A DNA stretch of 64,000 nucleotides from Trichinella spiralis (Eukaryota; Nematoda; Enoplea; Trichinellida; Trichinellidae). Positions 51,058 to 62,721 of the stretch are shown here, piece after piece. Numbering within the stretch: position 1 is the stretch's first letter; each line of letters begins with the position of its first letter. Both the position numbers and the translations under genes were made by a program. The notes below the pieces were generated by a model that did not search any database, was not told the origin of the DNA, and was given only the letters and a program-made list of their open reading frames with translations. The stretch is from NCBI GenBank assembly GCA_000181795.3, contig CM012953.1, positions 14,180,183-14,244,182 of the forward strand, written 5' to 3'.

Positions 51058-51617
51058 AAAAAGCATGCGGCCATCGGATGCTTTTCTACTCATCGATCAT
51101 TATTCATCAGTGCCAAAGGTGGAAGAATAACATTTGAAAACTTTTTTTTTCAATTTTTCATAATAATAATAATATTATTATTATTATAGTTTCAAAATTC
51201 AGAATAATTTTTTACATTTTTATGCATTTCCAAAAAGGTTCAAAAAACATTCACATGTTTCAACCATGATGTCATCATTCATCATCATTATAATTTTCAC
51301 TAAGTGAGGAAGATGTTAAATTAAAAAAATCAATCACTGTTTGCATGTTTTGCATTCTGTTCCAGATGACCCTCCCTACCTCCACCTCCCTCATTTCATC
51401 CACAACCCAACCGCAACATCCCTTCAAAAAGCGAAAAAGAAAAGGAAATTTCTTTACTTGAATAAATATAAATGTGAATGATGAAGTAAAGCATCAAATG
51501 AATGAAACGGGAAAACAGTAGCAGAAAATGGACTGTTTCTGATTGCCGCAATTGGTGGACAGTATAGTTGTATTTCACTGGATAATGGATAAATAAATAA
51601 ATACAGAAAATAAGCCG
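51058..51617. other. convergent gap, EGF-module gene and exportin-6
   Basis: 560 bp, AT-rich, with AAT/ATT runs near 51165-51190. It holds the 3' UTRs of both genes. No other feature is visible. Confidence 0.5.
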
Positions 51618-52570
51618 CTAAGTCAACGTTACTCTGATATCGTGGACAATGTGCTTCATTTGTAAAATGAACGACGGACTGTCCAAAGATTGTTGGAACC
51701 GATTGATCGTGCAGATGAGTAGATTTGGTTCAAATCGGCACTGGTGATTAAGAAGAGGATTCAGCACGTCGTTGGTGAAAACTTGCATCGACATCTGATC
51801 AATGCAGACCATCGACGCCAGCGTTTCGCACAAGCTGTCCGTCAGAATCGAATGCATACGATTTGCCAAATTTTCCACAATGACCATCATAAAATCCGTC
51901 GCAAATTGTTGACGAAAAACTGCCTAAAATTAATAATAACAATAATATCTTTCTTTTTTTAAATCAAATCAACTACTGTATACCCGTCGAAAAAGGGACC
52001 AACGATTGTTCAGCTTCACCAGGTGACAGAGTACAGATTTTATGATAAATGTATTCTCATTTTTCATTCCAAGCCAGAAGCACTGAAATTTGAAAATATC
52101 CCATACGAACAAATTTTTGCAAACGAAAAGCAAAGCAACCTGAAGCAAAGTTTGAAATTCAGCTGGATGTTCTGGAAAAGCGTCACTGTTCAACGTAGAC
52201 AGGGTGATTTTGGAAGGAAAAAAATAACGCCAACGAAAGTCCAATATATTGAACACCAGGTCGTAAAATTTTTCTTTCACATCAACGTTCACGTCTTTCT
52301 GAATAAAAGAAAAAAATTATTTTTCTTTTAAATTAAAAACAAAGTTCGATAGTGCGTTTTAAAATATTTTAATAATAATAATAATATCACAAACTTGAAC
52401 AATCAATGATCGCAGTTCACCGTTGACAAACGCAACAATTTCCGGTAGGAGTTGAGTAAATCCACCTTTGTGTTCCCTCACAACTGTTTTCAAAGTGAGC
52501 AAAAACCTAAACATGTAAACAAATAAATAAATAAATAAATAAAACTGATCCATAAATTCAAAATTCATAC

Positions 52571-52606
<36 letters not shown>

Positions 52607-55600
52607 ACAGTTACAAACACTCGCTTTTGAACACTGCTTTAAAATTATTAATATATTTTTCAATTTCTATTCACTCACTTCTCTCCACACGTAACAATTA
52701 TAAATATTTACCACATTATAATATTCGACGAATCAGGCCAATATGTAAATTGCTTGGATAGTGTTATTGAAACGAACGTTTGAATAACACTTCGACAAAA
52801 ATTAATACCAAAATTCGTAGCCAACGGCTGCATAATATGCGTCAGTATGTCGAGCAATTTTTCAGAACAACCTGAAAATTTTATCAAAAAAATTGTTATA
52901 CTGCGTTAATTGTTGACAGTGATGATGTTAATGAAAAAAGAGTTTTAATATACACTGTATATACATATATATATATACATGTAAATGTATAGTAGAACAA
53001 GAATAACAACCTGAACTACAAGGCATGGATCGCAACAATCGCAGCGTGCCTTGTCCAATGGGCTTCCAAACTTCAAAGCATATTTCCTTGGTTGCTTCGT
53101 TTTCACCTTCAATCGAGCGCATCAATTCAGCCACAACAGGTGCAGTTTGCGAAAGTGCTAAAGAAAAACCAAAAGAAAAAAAATTAATCAAACAATTATT
53201 ATTGATAATAATAATAATAATAACAAGTTATTGTACTTTCTAAATTTATAAGGACAGTATTTTCCGTTTTCAACAGATCCAAATAATTGAGCAACAGATT
53301 GTCAATCAGTCGCTTGTAAAGCACCTTACGCTCGTCCCATTCTTGTTCACAATTTATCGAATTGAACCATGGCAAAATCAAATAGCTAGCCAGAGATCCG
53401 TGAAGTACATTTTTCATCTTGAAACAATATTTCAAATTCAAGTAATGGAAATTTACACGCATACAAACAAACAACCTTGTCAGGCAGAAAGTCGTATTTG
53501 CCTTTGATCGCTTTGTTGTAGATCATTTTCATGCCAGGCGTGTGCAAGACAAAAGCCTGAGGACGAATTATCAAAAGCACCGCATGCAAAGTGGATATCG
53601 ACGGTCCGTAAAAGTCCATCTTCTTCTTGTCCCCGGCCAACAATTCTGCAATGCCACCGACTACTGTAGAAATGATCGAAGAAATTTCCTCATTGCCAAC
53701 GCCCGTCATCTGTGCCGTGGAATAGATCTGCGAGACCCAAGGCGCGTACGCTCCAAAAGTAATAAAAGTCATCGACATTCTGCAAAAAATAAAGTATTCA
53801 TTATTTATTATATTATGCAAATGTGCAAAAACTGTTTCCACTGAAAATACTAACAGTCGGCTGAGTAGTTGTTCGAAAACTGCTGGAATTTCTGCATTCA
53901 TGAAGAACTGCTGTTGCCGACACAATGAGAAAAATACGTCAAACCTTGAAAAATATGTGTTATAATAATAATAATAATAATAAGTAATAAAATTTAAATT
54001 TAACAAAAAAATTTGATCTGAAATTGAATTTACTGCTTCAACCAAGTATAGCATATCTGCATCAATGAATCGTCTTTCGTTTCTACGAACATCGGTGCCA
54101 GTGACCAACAGATACGAAGCACAAAGCAAAATTGTCTCAACCAAATGCAGAGCTTCTCTGATTCGCTTTCTTCAAAAAATTCATTCAACGGTTTGTTCCA
54201 ATAGGTCATTGCTGACGTGAGGTAGTTGTTGAACCTGCCCATCAGCAAATTCCAAACTAGTGTAAAATCCAACTGTCCAATGCATACAATTATTCTTTCT
54301 ATATTATCTTCAACAGTCTCATCTTCAACTATTTCAGACTGAAACGGAACAATAATAATAATAATAATAATAATATGCTAATTTTCGTTTTCTTCATAAT
54401 TTTCAACGCTTCTACAAGAGAATTACAGAAAATTTTCTTTTCACTTACTTTATCCGTTTCACAGAGATGTTTGTACAAATCGTTCACTATTGAACAATTT
54501 TTGAGAGTCTTTTCAAAAAATACATTAATTATATCTTGAAAAATGCACTGATATCTAGAAAAAAGCAAGATAATTAAAATGAACATTAATATATACATAT
54601 ATGTGTGTGTGTAAAATCAATGAGCGGAATCTACTTTGCTACTATGTTCGACGCAATTGGATATGAACCGTGCATGTAGAATTTCATGGATTCGGCGATA
54701 CATGCCCAAGTGCTGCAAAAGAATGATGAAAGCGATTCGTCATCTAGCTGAAACAATCGAACAATCATGTACACATCCACAGACAGACAAAACCGTACAA
54801 AAAATAAATGAAGCAAAATGCAAAGAAAAAAAAATATATATATACTTACCACTTTGATGTAAATTTGCAATGTATCTTCCATATATTTTAAAACACTTTC
54901 GTGGAAAAACTGTCCAGGTAATAAATAATTTGAAAAATAGCAACGTACCACTTCGGCAAGTTCACTGAAATTTTAAAAATTTAAAACAAATAAACAAAAT
55001 TTCAAAAATTTCAAACCTCGCAATTTTGATGGAGCTCTTTTCTTCAACCATCTCGCCAGTTTGCAATTTATTCCCCTGATCGTATTTTGTAAATAGTTCC
55101 ACAAGTCGATTGGCAATGCAAAGTATGAATGTTTCAAAAGCAATCTTGCCCACCACCTTATCCGCCTTGGGCTGCATGAGCAAGTGCAAGAAGCATCCAA
55201 ACGCGGCACGACTGACCCGAACCACGGCTTCATTGTCCACGACCGATGGAAACAGACCAATCATGGCCAAGGCAAACAGCTGGCACAGTGCAATATTCTC
55301 GACCAAACAGTCGAATTCTTCGAAAGCGAAAATTCGGCTAATGCAATTGATTTCCAAGCACAGCTCCTCAGCTTTCAGTTCAATCACAGAAAGTGATTCT
55401 TCAGTTTTCACCGCAAACAAATAATAAAAATAATTCAACACCGACATCAAATAATCCTGATATCTGCTCTCGTTGAAAGTCGCATTGAAATTATGGTAAT
55501 TTTCCAGCAAAGCTTTCATGCTTTGATTCAGACATTCTGTAAATTCATTCAAATATATAAATATAGATGTTAATATAATCCGATTAAATATTACCGATGT

Positions 55601-56662
55601 ATTGATTTTTTTAACCAATAAAAGTGTATATATATATAAAGGAAGGAAACATTTATCAGATGAATAATTAAACATTATCAAGAGTAGTACAATTATTGTT
55701 TATACAAGCAGCGCGTAAAGATTTGCAAAAATCAAAAATCGCACCTCAAATGTGCTACAGTAAACGCACTTTTATTAAACTTCTAGTAAATTTCATCATA
55801 TTAAACAACAATCAAGAAGTGATTTTAAACGAAAACAATATCACCGTTATTGTGATAATTAATTACACTAACTCCACTTGCACGTCGAAAAATAACCTTC
55901 GTTTAATTTTACTTTTTTCTCAATAAATTAATATTTACAAGAAGAGTATTTTACCACTATTTATTGTCAATTGTTTAACTTGAAAACAATATTTTATACA
56001 AAATCAACCAGTTACTTATTTAAAAATGAAATTGACTGCTGCGAATATGCTAATAATAATAAAATATGCAAACCTAGCAAAAAGTTGAGAATGCTCGCCG
56101 ATTCTTTTTTCATATTTTGCAACAGAGTTTTCTCTTGTTCGTACAACAATCCGGACTGACCGTCACGCTTATTAAATTCTTCCAAACTTATCAACAATAA
56201 TTTCAATCCAAATCGCCTGCTTTCTTGATTAAGTATGCACTGAAATTTTTTAACGAAACAAAAGCCCTTGCAAAGCTTGCTTTTGCTTTAGTTAAGCGGG
56301 TCGTGTAAAAAAAACAACAAAGATTACTTTTCCAATGTCGGCAAAAAATTCAGGAAACCGATGAGGCCAGGATCGGCAACCAATACTTCCAAAAATTGCC
56401 ATCGTCTTACTTGCAGAAATTTGATTATTTTCCGTGTGAAATTTCACTGCCAAATCGTAACACTTGCTGGCAAACAGTTCCTGCTCTGGAAGAGCCATTT
56501 CATTCCATTTCACTTTAACAACCTTCTGCAATATTTCCTCTCATCAATTGCAGTAGAAAATGTTAATATTAAAAAAAAAAGTAAATTAATTATTTAAAAT
56601 CATTTTCACTTCGTTTCAAATGAAATTATTCAAAGTAACAATACTACTACTACTACTACTAC

Positions 56663-56696
<34 letters not shown>

Positions 56697-56982
56697 TTGT
56701 CAATACCATAACTTACTTCTAAAATGTTTAACAAAAATGATTTGACCAGCATATCATTGGCCGAAGTTCGAAGTATACTGAAGCAATATTCGACTGCATT
56801 TTTGTTTTCAAATACTTCCAGTTCGCTGTCTGAAATGACTGATCAAAAATCCGAATCGCAATAAACACACATCGAACTAACTATTTACATATTTCTTTTC
56901 GACGTTCATTAGTTGTAACAGGATTCACCACTTCGTGTAGAAGTTCAGTTAATTTTTTACAAACAAACTCTTCGTCGTTCAT
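51618..56982 (-). CDS. XPO6: exportin-6 (importin-beta family, actin-profilin exporter)
   Basis: Eighteen exons give 1094 aa (human 1125): 56982-56889, 56829-56717, 56522-56328, 56239-56074, 55536-55017, 54964-54850, 54747-54635, 54554-54449, 54338-54034, 53944-53855, 53779-53476, 53417-53237, 53157-53011, 52871-52712, 52506-52395, 52298-52140, 52082-51984, 51923-51618. Exportin-6 is a Ran-GTP-dependent receptor that removes actin-profilin from the nucleus. Family evidence: the N-terminal VNPVTTNERRKEI matches CTTNERKREI of human XPO6, then GCRSWPHRFPEFFADI, and a central block from STLHAVLLIIRPQAFVLHTP to LILPWFN. At the C-terminus, VKEKFYDLVFNILDFRWRYFF matches human VKAELFELLFRTLHHNWRYFF, and FVNVLLQVL-like helices close the protein. 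The rest is HEAT-like helices. Start: the first ATG that aligns with the human N-terminus, although the frame stays open about 75 nt further upstream. Confidence 0.92.
52568..52601. repeat. (TA)n microsatellite
   Basis: About 15 TA units in an exportin-6 intron. Confidence 0.85.
56643..56696. repeat. compound (ACT)n(AAT)n microsatellite
   Basis: About seven ACT units followed by about ten AAT units, in exportin-6 intron 2. This is the longest simple repeat in the window. Confidence 0.9.
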
Positions 56983-58413
56983 TGATAAAAAACACAAACG
57001 AGCACGAACAGCCAAGTCTCCGGTCAAACAGCTCTCTTTCGCAATCACATACAGAATGCATAAATTATAGGCAAGTATAAATTTAAACTTTCACAAATAA
57101 CATAAATTTCTTCGTGAATTTTGTGTGATTAATTTTAATTTGAAATAAATTTTTTTGTATTATTTTTTTAATAGAAAAACAAAAATATAATTTAAATTCA
57201 AAAAAAAATCTGCATGTTTTTATGACCAGCATATTTTTATACAGTAATACAAAAAATGAACGTTATCTTTGTTGGTTGAATGGTTAAATGGAAATTTTGA
57301 AAATTTTCCTCCATCGTCTGATGAATTAGATAGATGGTAAAAATTGTTGAATGTTTCAATTTTTTATTTTATCATTTCAAGATTATCAAAATCATCCATC
57401 CATCATTCAGGGACTCGGGGGAATAAATATCAGTGGCTAGTGTGTGTGAATCAGTTGAATTGCACAAACTGGAATAATATTTGTGCATAATAATCTGGAA
57501 AATGTCGAGTGCACACACATCACACAAGCGATAGAGTATGAATAGACGAGTATGTTGTAGTGATTTGTTTGCCGATGTTCTGGATGATGGTGATGTAATT
57601 AATAAGAAGGGAACAATTTATATATGCTGTTCAAGGTAAGTATTATTTGAATTGGATCAAAATGTATTGAATCTGGTGAAAAAGAAGTCGGATAAATCAA
57701 ATTACTAATTTGTCAAATGCAACAACTGGATTTACGTGAATAAACATGATGCAACTGAAACTTTAGGTGAAAAGAGCAAGCAAGCATTTCAAAGTAGATT
57801 TATCGTAAGCATTCCTTTTCAATTGCAAGCAAAACTGTACTGTGTGAACTTTCACTAGCCACAGGATATGGATGGATGTACTGAGGTCATCATCAAGTGG
57901 TGACCATCGACATATAGTTTATCTTGCTTAGGATTTTATTCGACATGTTGAAGTCAATGAATAAATGACCCTCTCCCCGTACTTTGAAAGCCCCAAGCAC
58001 GGAATAAATAATGGTAATTATTGTCAATTGATCATAATAATGGATTCGTGTACAGAGTTTTCGGTAATTTGATCGATTGCAATCCAGTAAAACAATTTTT
58101 TTGCATTTTCATTTTATAAATTTTTTCAACAAATTGTTTTTAAAATTTTATTTGTTTCAAATCATCAACATTGAGGAAAAATTTCCAATTCCAAGCAATC
58201 ATCACAAGGTGGAATAAATTTTCTTCTCTTCGAACACAAAACCCACAAAGATTGACAAAATTTCCCTGCTGCGTTCGAATTGAAGCTGTGACACAATATT
58301 TTTGCCTCAAAGAACTACTACAGAGAAAAACAAAGTCCATTATTATTATTATTATTATTATGAAAGACAAAAGAATGATATAAATCGGTAAAATAAAATT
58401 TCAAATTCCACTT
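56983..58413. other. intergenic region between exportin-6 and the P5B ATPase
   Basis: 1.43 kb upstream of exportin-6 and downstream of the ATPase stop. It is mostly AT-rich and contains the small candidate gene at 57538-57931, an ATT microsatellite (58340-58361), and the probable divergent promoter between 56983 and 57537. Confidence 0.5.
57538..57931 (+). CDS. candidate small two-exon gene, unknown
   Basis: An ATG at 57538 opens 32 codons with balanced composition (MNRRVCCSDLFADVLDDGD..) ending at a consensus GTAAGT donor (57636). The best acceptor in a compatible phase is TTTCACTAG at 57858, with a tandem alternative ACAG at 57864. The downstream frame is open for about 22 codons to TAG at 57929-57931, including a Ser/His-rich stretch. 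The product would be 54 or 56 aa, with no signal peptide or membrane segment. It is divergent from exportin-6. It could be a real micropeptide, the first exon of a longer gene, or an untranslated transcript. No family is recognised. Confidence 0.3.
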
Positions 58414-61400
58414 TCACAGTTTACTGTAATTCGACTGTTCGCATAGATACATGTTCAATTGATCGTCGACTTTCAAGTTGGCGTTGTTGTAAAAGCCGCC
58501 CAGCTTGGTAAATCGTCGTCTGTGGCCGACGTTTTCGCCGACAATCCAGGCGGGTGTGGCACCGATTTCTTCCAAAATCGCCTCGAATTCAGTCCGCTTG
58601 CTGTTTCCAGTTGTAAGCCGTCGCTTTTTGGACAGTCGCTTCAGCAGACAAGGCAACAGACGATCGACAATGCACTCTTCGATCAGCAGACAGTGGAGAA
58701 AGTTGATCAGTGCCAACAACAGTAGCAACGTTCGAAAGCGCATGTCGGGTGGCATTTTCAATTCCAACAAATCGACAATCCAAGCCGGAGGATTCAATGT
58801 CAGCATTGTCGAGATTCCAACGGCGAACAGTACGCTGAACAGGAACAGACGATTGCTGAACATCGACTTGCGGTAGGGAAACGATTTGGAATAGACCACC
58901 ACAAGAGTAATATATTGGAAAGTCGAAATCAAAAATACCCCAGTAGCCTGGTAGGACGGATGGACTTCAGCTTTGGGTGAAAAATAATGGGGCACAAACC
59001 AAGCCTGCTTCGCTACGTATACGAACGAAAACACTTGATAAAAGATAACGGTGACCAGTTGGAGTAAAAGTGACGAGATGGAATTCGACGACATGATGCA
59101 TACGTTCGGCGCTTTGGGATGTAGACCGTCGGCGGCGGGTGTGCGACCGAACGAGACCGTGAACAAAGTGATCAGAACCAAATCGATGAACAAAAATTGA
59201 AAATCGGCCAAATTGGAACCCAACCAGTAGACCAACGAGACCGACAAAAACTGAGTCAAACTGTAACTTGCCATGAATTTGAAAATGCCGAACGATGTGG
59301 TCAACGCGGCCCTGCCTTCACGAATGACCGACACGACGCAGTCGATATTCGCCAGTTTGTACGTAAATGGACTGGCAATGGACGCTTCGCCGCCGGAAAG
59401 GCTAATACCGGCGTGGGCTGCTTTCAAGGCACCACAGTCGTTGGCCCCGTCTCCGCACATGGCTACGATGTAATCGAGCTGTTGCAAAATGTTCACCAGT
59501 TGGGTTTTCTGTTCAGGAGACATTCGGGCAAAGACGTTGCAAACGCAGATCAATTTCGGCAACAAATGGGGAAACCTTTTGCAGAAGATGTCGAACGTTT
59601 TCCCGGACACGGCCAACTGATAGGACGGCTTAATTTGGTGGATTTGGACGGAAAATTGGTCCGCATCCGGTCGTCTGGTTTCTTCTTCCGCCGATAGTGT
59701 AATTTCGTCGGGATGGAGTTGAAAAGTCAAGGTGTCAGATTCGACGGATTCGACGAAATACAACGGCAACGAGTTGTCGACAATCGAACATTCACGAGCA
59801 ACGCAAGTGGCGGTGAGAATGTTGTCGCCGGTGACCATGACGGTTCGAATGCCCGCTTTGCGCAGTTGACCAATCACAGGCGTGGTTTGTGGTTTCAGGC
59901 GATTTTCAAAAATCAGCAGAGCCAAAAGTGTCAAGTCGTGTTCGATCGCGTCGCGGGACATTTTCATCGCTTTCAACAGACTCGTATCCATCAGGCGCAT
60001 CGCCAACGCCAGCACCCGAAATCCCCGTTTCGTGTAATAGCCGAGCACGGAGTCGAAATTTTCCGGAATCGAACTCGACCGACAAAGGCTGATCACAGTT
60101 TCCGGTGCACCCTGCACAAATGAATCCATTTTATCCGATTTCAACAATATATATATATATGCAAATGCAAATGCATGTCCAACCCTACCTTGCAGTACAA
60201 GATGACTTCGTTGGAGAGCAATTCTCTGGTCAAGACGGACATGCGCTGCAAGTCGGACGAAAATGGAAACTGCTTCAGGACGGCAATTTCCACGCCGTTC
60301 GGATTCGGCTGGCGAACCAGGGTCGGCGGCAAGATGTCGAACCGTTCACTTTCGTTCACCGCTTGGCTCTCTTCGAACTGCCAGCCGGTCTCGTTGAACA
60401 TCACCAAGTCCAGTGGATCTCCCGCCAACTGCTGCCCCATCTGCGTCAACGAATGGCAACAGGCCATAGCACGGACGATGCCGTGGCCGGCGTCGAAATC
60501 CCGCGCCTGCTTCAATTCCACCCTGAAAATGCCCCTGACACGAAAAGAAATTAATTGTATTAATTAATATCTTTTTTTTCCTCCCTGTTTCTTCATACCC
60601 TTGCTGCGGTGTTGGCAAAATTCCCAAAAAGTCCAGCCCGTCTTCGGTCAGCGTTCCAGTCTTGTCAAAGCAGACCACATTAATACCACCGCAAGTGTTC
60701 ACTGTATTCGGCGAGATGCAGTAGATGTGCCTTTTTTTCAAACGCGATTCGGCCGCAATCACGCCCATCGTCATCGCTGCCGGCAAAGCTGGAGGTACGC
60801 ATATTGTAATCAAATCCAACGCCCTACAACAATACAATACAATACAACGTTATTTATACAACTGTTCATCAGATTATTTTCTATTTACTATAAAAAATAA
60901 ATTTTCAGACCTGACAAAAATTTTCCCAATATTACTTCCGCGTATTGTCATCAAAACGATCGTATAAATAATGCCGACACTGGCGATCAACGCGAGCACG
61001 CCGACAAAACGAAGCAGATCTTTGGTAAATTCAAAATCAACCGGCTTCGGATACATTATCGAACGAACCAATTGTCCTTTTTGCGTGCTAAAACCCGTAC
61101 GCGTTACAACTGCCTAAAACAAAATAAACGATCATGGTTTGTTTCCAATTTTTGCTTTAATAAACCACCACAACAGAGATACATTCAATTCATTTATCGA
61201 CCACATGCAAATGGAATTTGCTACTTTTACAAAATTGAAATTGAATCATTCAATAAACACAGTGCAATCGATTTCATTCCAAACATTCGTCGCATAAAGT
61301 GAGTGTGCATCATGACGCTTTATCAGCAGTAGCAACAACAACAACAATAGCAACACGCAATTTCAAAAATCAAAAGATGAAAATATTACAACATGCATGA

Positions 61401-62705
61401 GAAACATTTTTCTCTGTGAAGAATTTTAAAGATTATAATTTTACAAGTTCAAATATTGAACAAACAATTAATTTCAAATTAAATAATTTCAGAAAAAATA
61501 TAAAAAAAACAAGAAACGAACCTTCACTTCGTGGCCTGAATAGTAACGAGTCTGCAATACATGAGTACCGCAGTACAAGGTATGCTTGGCGTGGATCTTG
61601 TGGTCGTAATTGACTTGAGTAGCACCGCCTGCTGGAATTGCGGTCTTCATCACCGGGACACTTTCACCAGTCAATGAACTTTCGTTGACAATACAATTGC
61701 CAAAAATAAGCACAGCGTCGCACATCATTATGCATCCTTCGGCTGGTATCAAAATCACATCCCCGGGTACCAGTTGCATGGTCGAGACGCATTGGAGTTG
61801 TTGATCGCGCAGTACGTTGATCACGTCGGCCTTGTGGACCGTCCTCTGCAACGCGATCTGGTTCTTCTTGATCTGATAAACATCCAGAGCTACCGAACAT
61901 GCCGACATAAGCAACACTATCGACGCATAATAATAATACGTATCCGAGAACCAGATGGTGACGCTGAACAATTGAAAAACGTAAAATGGATTCAGAACCT
62001 GTAGAAAAATGACGAATTGAATTAATTGAAAATTCAAGCTGATAGCGGGAAATATCATTTTACAACCAACCAACAAACCAACCTCAGTAAAAACTAATTC
62101 CAAAACGGATTTCAAGCGGATTGCAATTTCATTGGTGCCATAAACGGCCATAAGCTTCGACGCCTGCTCGTCAGTCCAACCTCGCCAAGCGTGCAAACTT
62201 TCGCAGTCGATGTTGCCGTCGAAACTCTGCAGACGATGGAAACTGCCCAATTCGGCGAACCAGACAAATTTCAACTTCCGGTAAGTGAAATAGCGTAAGC
62301 TGCAATGTTCACGCAACGTGCCGCCTTGCTTTAATAAGCAAAAATTTTCCGGACGTGAAACCACACGCACCGGACGTCGAGACCACTGGAACGACTCGTC
62401 CCTACAAACAACAGCATCACAAAACATTCAAATTAATGGGCAATAAATTCATCAATTTTAATAAATTCAATTAATCACCTGATCAGTACAACGTCGGCAC
62501 GCTTCAATGAACATCTCGTCAAAGCTGCTTTAACGTAAAGCGACGGTTTCCAATGGAGAAGCAGTCTGAAGAAGCCCAAAGTTAAAAAGCTGGCCAAACG
62601 AAGCAAAAATCTTTTCCATCTGCATTCGCAGTAACCCCAAATAGTTATCCGAGTTCGCTCGTCAACTTCCACCGACGTTCCACCGTCGGCAGAAGACAAG
62701 CCCAT
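58414..62705 (-). CDS. P5B-type ATPase (ATP13A2/A3-like polyamine transporter)
   Basis: Seven exons give 1164 aa: 62705-62479, 62401-62083, 61998-61522, 61113-60911, 60823-60599, 60534-60189, 60111-58414. P5B ATPases move polyamines out of late endosomes and lysosomes using ATP through an aspartyl-phosphate intermediate. The N-terminus has the P5B membrane-associated hairpin ([21 protein letters not shown]). [13 protein letters not shown] marks M2 and TGES the actuator domain. PPALP in M4 (about 419-423) separates P5B from P5A (PPELP). DKTGTLTED places the phosphorylated Asp near 462. The nucleotide domain has [13 protein letters not shown] and [17 protein letters not shown] (GDGAND about 819-824). 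Six C-terminal membrane segments follow. All catalytic residues that I can identify are present. The start is the ATG 14 nt after a strong TTTTTCAG acceptor; an upstream in-frame ATG spans that acceptor. Confidence 0.95.
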
Positions 62706-62719
62706 GAGAAAAAGGCGTA

Positions 62720-62721
62720 CT
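62720..62721 (-). promoter_or_regulatory. splice acceptor upstream of the P5B ATPase start
   Basis: On the minus strand GTATTTTTCAG ends at 62720, 14 nt before the start codon. This spacing fits a spliced-leader acceptor. A 5' UTR intron beginning upstream is the alternative. Confidence 0.45.

Noticed and set aside
59197-60123. Long plus-strand open frames opposite the P5B ATPase
   Set aside because: They are antisense shadows of a GC-richer coding exon whose minus-strand frame carries all P-type ATPase motifs.
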